In this document: in pieces, positions 12,631-16,233 of the stretch
Layout: each line of letters opens with the position of its first letter
How positions within the stretch are numbered: position 1 is the stretch's first letter
DNA from: Clostridia bacterium
GTDB taxonomy: Bacteria; Bacillota; Clostridia; Oscillospirales; Butyricicoccaceae
Reading direction: 5' to 3'
DNA length: 16,233 nucleotides
Assembly (NCBI GenBank): GCA_017560175.1
Contig: JAFYOK010000225.1
Span: forward strand, 1 to 16,233
Made by a program: the position numbers and the translations under genes
Notes under the pieces: model-generated
The model's database searches: none
Seen by the model: the letters and a program-made list of their open reading frames with translations, nothing else
Told to the model about the DNA's origin: nothing

Positions 12631-13989
12631 TTATTTTCCAACGCAGAAACGCGAGAAAATGCCGTGGGTGATGTCGATATCCACATCGTCGCCCAGCACC
12701 TGGCCGATCAATCTTGCGGCGCGCTCGGCATCCAACAGGAAGGCATCAGCGGTCAGACCCAGCTCGGCGCTCTGCTGTGCTTCACGCAGCGCATCGGCCG
12801 CCTGTCTGATGAGGGCCGCCTGTCGCTCACCTGTAATGAGAATCTCGGTCTCATCGGGGGCATTGCGCAGCAGCCAATCGGTCAGGCGGTCTACGCCCTC
12901 CCCTGTCTTGGCCGAAAGCTCCAGAACCTCACCGAAAGCCTCACGCACTTCGGTCAGATCGCAGCCCTGCAGGTCGGTCTTATTGATAACAGCTACCGTC
13001 TGCTTGCCCTTGCAGAGTTCCAGAATCTCGCGGTCTTCTCCATCCAACGGACGGGATCCGTCAAAGACGGCAATGACCAGAGATGCTTCGTTGGCCGCTT
13101 CATAGCTGCGGCCGATGCCCATGCTCTCGGCCAGGCCTGCGCCCTCTCGGATACCTGCGGTATCCATCAGGTTGAACAGCTGACCTTCCAGGGCAATACG
13201 ATGGCCGACAACGTCGCGGGTGGTACCTGCCTCATCGGTGACGATGGCGCGCTCGAAGCCTGCCAGACAGTTGAACAGGGACGACTTACCGACATTGGGC
13301 TTACCGACAACAGCGACCGAAATGCCGTCGTTGAGGGCAGCCGAACGCAGATAACCGCGATAGAGCTTCTCCAGCGCAGCCGCATCTTCCGATACGGCCT
13401 GTGCGGCCTGCTGATATTCAAAAGGCTCGATGTCCTCATCGCTGTAATCACAGACGGCATAGAAATGGGCGATCAGCCCCAGCAGGCGCTCCTTCATGGC
13501 GGCCAGCGGCTTGGCATGATGGCCCTTGAGCAGCGCAGCCGCATTCTTGGCGCCCTGTTCGGTCTGGGCATAGATCAGATCGGCCACTGCCTCAGCAGCA
13601 GAAAGATCCATCTTGCCGTTCATAAAGCCGCGCTTGGTGAACGCACCGGCTTCGGCAGGACGTGCGCCGCAGGCATAGGCACTGCGAAGGGCCGCCGATA
13701 CGATGGCTTCCGAGCCGTGGCAGTAGATCTCTGCCATATCTTCGCCGGTATAGGAATGGGGGCCGCGGAATACGCAGGCCAGGCAGATGTCGATGCACTG
13801 GCCGTCGCTGGCCAGCAGATCACCATAGATCATCTCGTTGGACTTACATTCCGACATGGCCTTGCCGCGCTTGGGCTTGAAAATACGGTCCATAATCTCC
13901 AGAACGCCGTTGCCCGACATGCGGACGATACCGATGGCACCGGGCAGCTTACCGCCCGAATAGGCCGCGATCACACCTGTCTGAAACAT
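12631..13989 (-). CDS. mnmE: tRNA modification GTPase MnmE (TrmE)
   Basis: 452 residues from the ATG at 13989-13987 (MFQTGVIAAYSGG). GGGGAGAGG stands just upstream; a longer in-frame start at 14043 would add 18 non-conserved residues and lies close to the promoter. Together with MnmG it modifies the wobble uridine of tRNAs. Domains: N-terminal folate/tetrahydrofolate-binding dimerisation domain (1-115, with PGAIGIVRMSG and FRGPHSYTGEDMAEI), helical domain with GEAFTKR-like AGAFTKRGFMNGKMDLSAAE, and the G domain with GKPNVGKSSLFN (229-240), GTTRD (255-259), DTAG (276-279) and NKTD (336-339). The C-terminal CVGK carries the cysteine of the family's C-[IV]-G-K motif. First gene of the operon. 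In most Firmicutes jag lies before it; here it does not. Confidence 0.98.
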   Translation of the reverse strand: MFQTGVIAAYSGGKLPGAIGIVRMSGNGVLEIMDRIFKPKRGKAMSECKSNEMIYGDLLASDGQCIDICLACVFRGPHSYTGEDMAEIYCHGSEAIVSAALRSAYACGARPAEAGAFTKRGFMNGKMDLSAAEAVADLIYAQTEQGAKNAAALLKGHHAKPLAAMKERLLGLIAHFYAVCDYSDEDIEPFEYQQAAQAVSEDAAALEKLYRGYLRSAALNDGISVAVVGKPNVGKSSLFNCLAGFERAIVTDEAGTTRDVVGHRIALEGQLFNLMDTAGIREGAGLAESMGIGRSYEAANEASLVIAVFDGSRPLDGEDREILELCKGKQTVAVINKTDLQGCDLTEVREAFGEVLELSAKTGEGVDRLTDWLLRNAPDETEILITGERQAALIRQAADALREAQQSAELGLTADAFLLDAERAARLIGQVLGDDVDIDITHGIFSRFCVGK

Positions 13990-14058
13990 CTGCCTCTCCC
14001 CTTTCCTGCCCCAACGGGCAATAAAACACCTTTTAAATTGCAATATGCAGTACTTTTT

Positions 14059-14087
14059 ATTTTATCCGATAATCTTTATATCGTCAA
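14059..14087 (-). promoter_or_regulatory. Promoter of mnmE-mnmG-rsmG
   Basis: On the minus strand TTGACG (14087-14082), 17-bp spacer, TAAAAT (14064-14059), about 70 nt before the mnmE ATG. The transcription start should fall near 14052, below an in-frame ATG at 14043 with almost no leader, which supports the shorter mnmE start. Confidence 0.75.
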
Positions 14088-14101
14088 TGGCTGCCCCACG
14101 G

Positions 14102-14134
14102 CAAAAAGAAAAGACCGTCCGAAGACGGTCTTTT
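14102..14134. terminator. Intrinsic terminator, works on both strands
   Basis: AAAAGACCGTC (14109-14119), CGAA, GACGGTCTTTT (14124-14134), with A-rich DNA to the left. It insulates the mnmE promoter from leftward read-through out of the permease gene. Confidence 0.85.
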
Positions 14135-14135
14135 A

Positions 14136-14247
14136 TGTTTTCAATTCTGTTTTTTCACGGACATGTGCCGGGAAAAAACACACTAACCCGCCGGATTTTC
14201 CGCAGAAAAACGGCGAAACCCGCACCGCAGTGCGGAACCATTTGTCG
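14136..14247. other. Non-coding structured stretch between permease and mnmE promoter
   Basis: No credible gene. It holds a 6-bp hairpin CCGCAC-CGCA-GTGCGG (14220-14235) and a CGCCG/CGGCG pairing (14190-14215 region). It may be the remnant of a terminator series or a small structured RNA; I see no promoter for one. Confidence 0.3.
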
Positions 14248-14273
14248 AAAAGAACCCAACGAAGTGGTTCTTT
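14246..14273 (-). terminator. Probable terminator of the acetate permease gene
   Basis: AAAGAACC (14249-14256) and GGTTCTTT (14266-14273) form an 8-bp AT-rich stem, followed on the minus strand by TTTTCG. It begins 12 nt after the stop codon. It is weaker than the one at 14102-14134. Confidence 0.5.
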
Positions 14274-14284
14274 GACAGTAAAGT

Positions 14285-14839
14285 TTACAGGGGCATGACC
14301 TTCTTGCCATAGACCTCGTTGAGGACCTGGGCAAAAGCGCAGTACAGAGCGGAAGAACCGCAGAAGATACCGACGATACCGGCAACAGTTGTGATGCCAT
14401 GGTTGCCTGTGAAGTCACCGGCTGCCAGCAGGAAGAACAGCAGAGCCAGGCTGCCGAAGACGACCTGGTTGCCGCGTGTCTGCTTCAGAGTACCGACGAA
14501 CATGAACAGGGTGAAGATGCCCCACAGCAGCAGATACCATGCCAGGCTCTGTGTGTCAACGGGGTACTTGTCAGCCCAGGGATTGCACCAGATGATGATC
14601 AGAGACCACCAGAAGCAGCCGTAAGCTGTGAAAGCAGTAGCGCCGAAGGTGTTGTTGTTCTTAAACTCCATGATGCCGGCGATGATCTGTGCCAGACCGC
14701 CCATGGCAAAACCCATAGCGATGACGACGACAGACAGGGGCAGCAGACCGCTGTTGTGCAGGTTGAGCAGAACAGTTGTCATGCCGAAGCCCAGCAGGCC
14801 CAGAGGTGCGGGATTGGCTTCCTTGTGAAGGTTGGACAT
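14285..14839 (-). CDS. satP: Acetate/succinate permease, GPR1/FUN34/SatP (YaaH) family
   Basis: 184 residues, usual for the bacterial family. The signature NPAPLGL is at residues 9-15, ahead of the first span. About six hydrophobic spans follow: GLLGFGMTTVLLNLHNSGLL, then VVVIAMGFAMGGLAQIIAGI, the conserved stretch MEFKNNNTFGATAFTAYGCF before FWWSLIII, LAWYLLLWGIFTLFMFVGTL, VVFGSLALLFFLLAAGDF and VAGIVGIFCGSSALYCAFAQ. The protein is a plasma-membrane channel or proton symporter for acetate and succinate. In a fermenting gut anaerobe it may serve acetate uptake for butyrate formation or acetate export; the direction cannot be told. GGAGG is about 10 nt before the ATG. It is divergent from the methyltransferase gene. 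Confidence 0.93.
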   Translation of the reverse strand: MSNLHKEANPAPLGLLGFGMTTVLLNLHNSGLLPLSVVVIAMGFAMGGLAQIIAGIMEFKNNNTFGATAFTAYGCFWWSLIIIWCNPWADKYPVDTQSLAWYLLLWGIFTLFMFVGTLKQTRGNQVVFGSLALLFFLLAAGDFTGNHGITTVAGIVGIFCGSSALYCAFAQVLNEVYGKKVMPL

Positions 14840-14880
14840 TGTGTTGATCCTCCAATTGATCTTTCTCTTTTTTAGTTAAA

Positions 14881-14933
14881 TTGCGCAAGCGCGCAACATG
14901 TCGAATATAGCATAGAGGCAGGGGGATTGTCAA
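14881..14933 (-). promoter_or_regulatory. Promoter of the acetate permease, with palindrome at +1
   Basis: On the minus strand a perfect TTGACA (14933-14928), 18-bp spacer ending in the extended -10 TGC, then TATATT (14909-14904). TTGCGC (14881-14886), AAGC, GCGCAA (14891-14896) forms an inverted repeat at the start site (about 14897), a good place for a repressor. Confidence 0.72.
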
Positions 14934-14961
14934 TGCGATTTCAGCTGACTTTCGCCGAGCA

Positions 14962-14990
14962 TTGCCATCTTTCGCCCGCGGGACTATAAT
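14962..14990 (+). promoter_or_regulatory. Promoter of the methyltransferase-like gene
   Basis: TTGCCA (14962-14967), 17-bp spacer, TATAAT (14985-14990), about 35 bp before the start codon. It is back-to-back with the permease promoter. Confidence 0.78.
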
Positions 14991-15025
14991 ATCCTCATAC
15001 CCATTCCCCTTCGGAGGTTACTTTT

Positions 15026-15697
15026 ATGAACAAACAGCTCTTTACCCAGGCCATCGCCAAGTTCGCCGCCGGTGTTCTGCTGGTGGGCCTGCTGATCTTC
15101 TGGCCGGCAGGCACGCTGCATTATCCCCATGGCTGGCTCTTTATGACCCTTCTCTTCGGCCCCATGTTCCCGGCCGGACTCTTTATGATGAAAAAATCTC
15201 CCGACCTGCTCCGCAGCCGCCTCAAGGCCAAGGAAACCCAGGGGGAGCAGAAAACCGTCATTGCCCTCAGCGGCCTGATGTTCATGGTCGGCTTTCTTCT
15301 CTGCGGCTTCAACCATCGCTTCGGCTGGCACGTCCTCCCCCGTCCTGTGGTCATCGGCGCATCGGTGATCTTCCTGTTGGCTTACGCACTCTATGCCGAA
15401 GTTCTGCGGGAAAACACGTGGCTCTCCCGTACCATCGAGGTGCAGGAGAACCAGACGGTGGTTGACATCGGCCTCTACGGCATCGTCCGTCATCCCATGT
15501 ATGCCGTCACCCTACTGCTCTTCCTGTCCATGCCGCTGGTATTGGGCTCCATCTATGCCTTCGTGGTCTTTCTGGCCTATCCGTTAATTATCATCAAGCG
15601 CCTGCTGGCCGAAGAAGCCTTCCTCGAAGAGCATCTGCCCGGCTATCGGGCATATCAGCAGAAGGTGCGCTGGCGTCTGCTCCCCTTCATCTGGTAA
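15026..15697 (+). CDS. Isoprenylcysteine carboxyl methyltransferase (ICMT)-like membrane protein
   Basis: 223 residues; GGAGG (15013-15017) is 8 nt before the ATG. About five membrane spans: residues about 9-30, 38-55, 78-96, 105-125 and 168-195. The conserved C-terminal SAM-binding region reads GLYGIVRHPMYAVTLLLFLS (about 150-169) and, after the last span, LLAEEAFLEEHLPGYRAYQQ, then KVRWRLLPFIW. This is the RHPxY ... EE ... YxxYxxxVRxRLxPxxW pattern of the ICMT/phospholipid methyltransferase fold. Bacteria have no prenylated CaaX proteins of the eukaryotic type, so the real substrate is probably a lipid or small hydrophobic molecule. It is a single-gene unit with its own promoter and terminator, so context gives no substrate hint. 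Confidence 0.88.
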   Translation: MNKQLFTQAIAKFAAGVLLVGLLIFWPAGTLHYPHGWLFMTLLFGPMFPAGLFMMKKSPDLLRSRLKAKETQGEQKTVIALSGLMFMVGFLLCGFNHRFGWHVLPRPVVIGASVIFLLAYALYAEVLRENTWLSRTIEVQENQTVVDIGLYGIVRHPMYAVTLLLFLSMPLVLGSIYAFVVFLAYPLIIIKRLLAEEAFLEEHLPGYRAYQQKVRWRLLPFIW

Positions 15698-15712
15698 CTG
15701 ATCTGCATACGC

Positions 15713-15750
15713 AAACAGCGGCTGCCTAAGGCAGCCGCTGTTTTTATTTT
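15713..15750 (+). terminator. Intrinsic terminator after the methyltransferase gene
   Basis: AAACAGCGGCTGCC (15713-15726), TAA, GGCAGCCGCTGTTT (15730-15743), then TTATTTT. It abuts the stop codon of the converging leftward gene and may also act, more weakly, on the minus strand. Confidence 0.92.
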
Positions 15751-16178
15751 CTGCAATTTTTCGGTTTTACAGGCTTTTTTTCCGTTTTCCGCTTGGGCAA
15801 TGCCTCTGCCTTGCGCGCCCGCGCCAGCAGATCACGGTAATCGGCCAATCGATCGGGAGAGGCCCCTAACCAAAGGGCTACTTCCTTCCATCGTGCATCG
15901 TGGCCGCAGCGGATGCCATCGTGGAGAATATTATAGAGATGGGCGTACTCATGCCGCACGGTGTTGAGAAACTCTTCCTCGGTACCGCAGCGGCAGAGAT
16001 AATCGGCAAAGGCCACATCGACTGCCTCCACGCCGCCCCCTTCGGTGCTGCGGCTGCGGCATACGCCCAGGGCCCGGGACATTCTGGCTGAAATACGGAT
16101 GGGGACGTCCGTTGTATTTAAGCCTGTAACGCCGTCCAGACGGTCGAACTCCCGTCGGATATCTGATATGGTAAACAT
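15744..16178 (-). CDS. SprT-like zinc metalloprotease-like protein
   Basis: 144 residues; AAGGAG is about 8 nt before the ATG. The zinc-protease motif HEYAH is at 76-80 (in FLNTVRHEYAHLYN), and the third metal ligand is probably His93 in CGHDARWKEVALWLG, the counterpart of the HGxxWK motif of SprT. Upstream DVAFADYLCRCGTEEEFLNT is the usual strand and helix before the motif. The C-terminal zinc ribbon of full SprT is absent; instead the protein ends in a basic tail (KRKTEKKPVKPKNCRK) that could bind nucleic acid. SprT/Spartan relatives degrade proteins crosslinked to DNA, but many bacterial SprT-like proteins are untested. It converges on the methyltransferase gene and ends at a shared terminator. 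Confidence 0.82.
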   Translation of the reverse strand: MFTISDIRREFDRLDGVTGLNTTDVPIRISARMSRALGVCRSRSTEGGGVEAVDVAFADYLCRCGTEEEFLNTVRHEYAHLYNILHDGIRCGHDARWKEVALWLGASPDRLADYRDLLARARKAEALPKRKTEKKPVKPKNCRK

Positions 16179-16233
16179 GAGGTTTCTCCTTTTTGATGGT
16201 GTCTCCGTGCCCGTGTGCGGGGCAGAAAACGGC
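16179..16233. other. Upstream region of the SprT-like gene, no clear signal
   Basis: Only the ribosome binding site AAGGAG of the SprT-like gene is recognisable. No promoter can be supported in the remaining bases. Confidence 0.5.

Noticed and set aside
12028..14298. Long rightward open frame of 756 codons
   Set aside because: It is antisense to mnmG and mnmE, which have full family motifs, and has no ribosome binding site or recognisable domain. It results from biased codon use in the real genes.

Overview
The window looks like a chromosomal segment of an anaerobic, low-to-mid GC Gram-positive bacterium of class Clostridia, most likely the Oscillospiraceae/Ruminococcaceae. Reasons: strong AGGAGG-type ribosome binding sites, sigma-A promoters, compact intrinsic terminators, the Firmicutes order mnmE-mnmG-rsmG-noc-soj-parB-serS, a glycyl-radical protein, and dispersed stem-loop repeats of a kind common in gut Clostridia. 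The genus is an inference and cannot be fixed from the sequence alone. No rRNA, tRNA or CRISPR array was seen.

Left part (1-3960). A 5' portion of an M20 amidohydrolase gene runs leftward off the window edge. It is divergent from an 86-residue protein that is little more than the glycyl-radical loop of anaerobic ribonucleotide reductase. A MATE-family exporter follows, then an XRE-type regulator behind a leader that can form a terminator. Each of the three rightward genes has its own promoter and terminator.

Accessory gap (about 3960-5820). AT-rich DNA separates the regulator from serS. It holds one AT-rich gene (possible HhH/OGG-fold protein) bracketed by inverted copies of a stem-loop repeat, a complete MITE-like element of about 165 bp, and an IS200-type insertion sequence with an intact HUH transposase.

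Origin-type cluster (5838-13989, all leftward). Promoter, then mnmE, mnmG and rsmG (tRNA wobble-uridine and 16S rRNA modification) ending in a terminator. Next comes noc as its own unit with its own terminator. Two tandem parS sites lie in the gap between noc and soj. Then soj(parA)-parB-serS are transcribed from a near-consensus promoter. Soj, ParB and parS form the chromosome segregation module. The second ParB-like protein carries all four residues that distinguish Noc from ParB in DNA specificity. The usual upstream neighbours rnpA-yidC-jag are absent, so the cluster has been rearranged on that side.

Right part (14285-16178). An acetate/succinate permease of the SatP/YaaH family is divergent from an integral-membrane isoprenylcysteine methyltransferase-like protein. 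The latter converges on a SprT-like zinc metalloprotease. The most interesting items are the stand-alone glycyl-radical protein, the repeat-bracketed accessory gene, and the attenuator-like leader of the XRE regulator.
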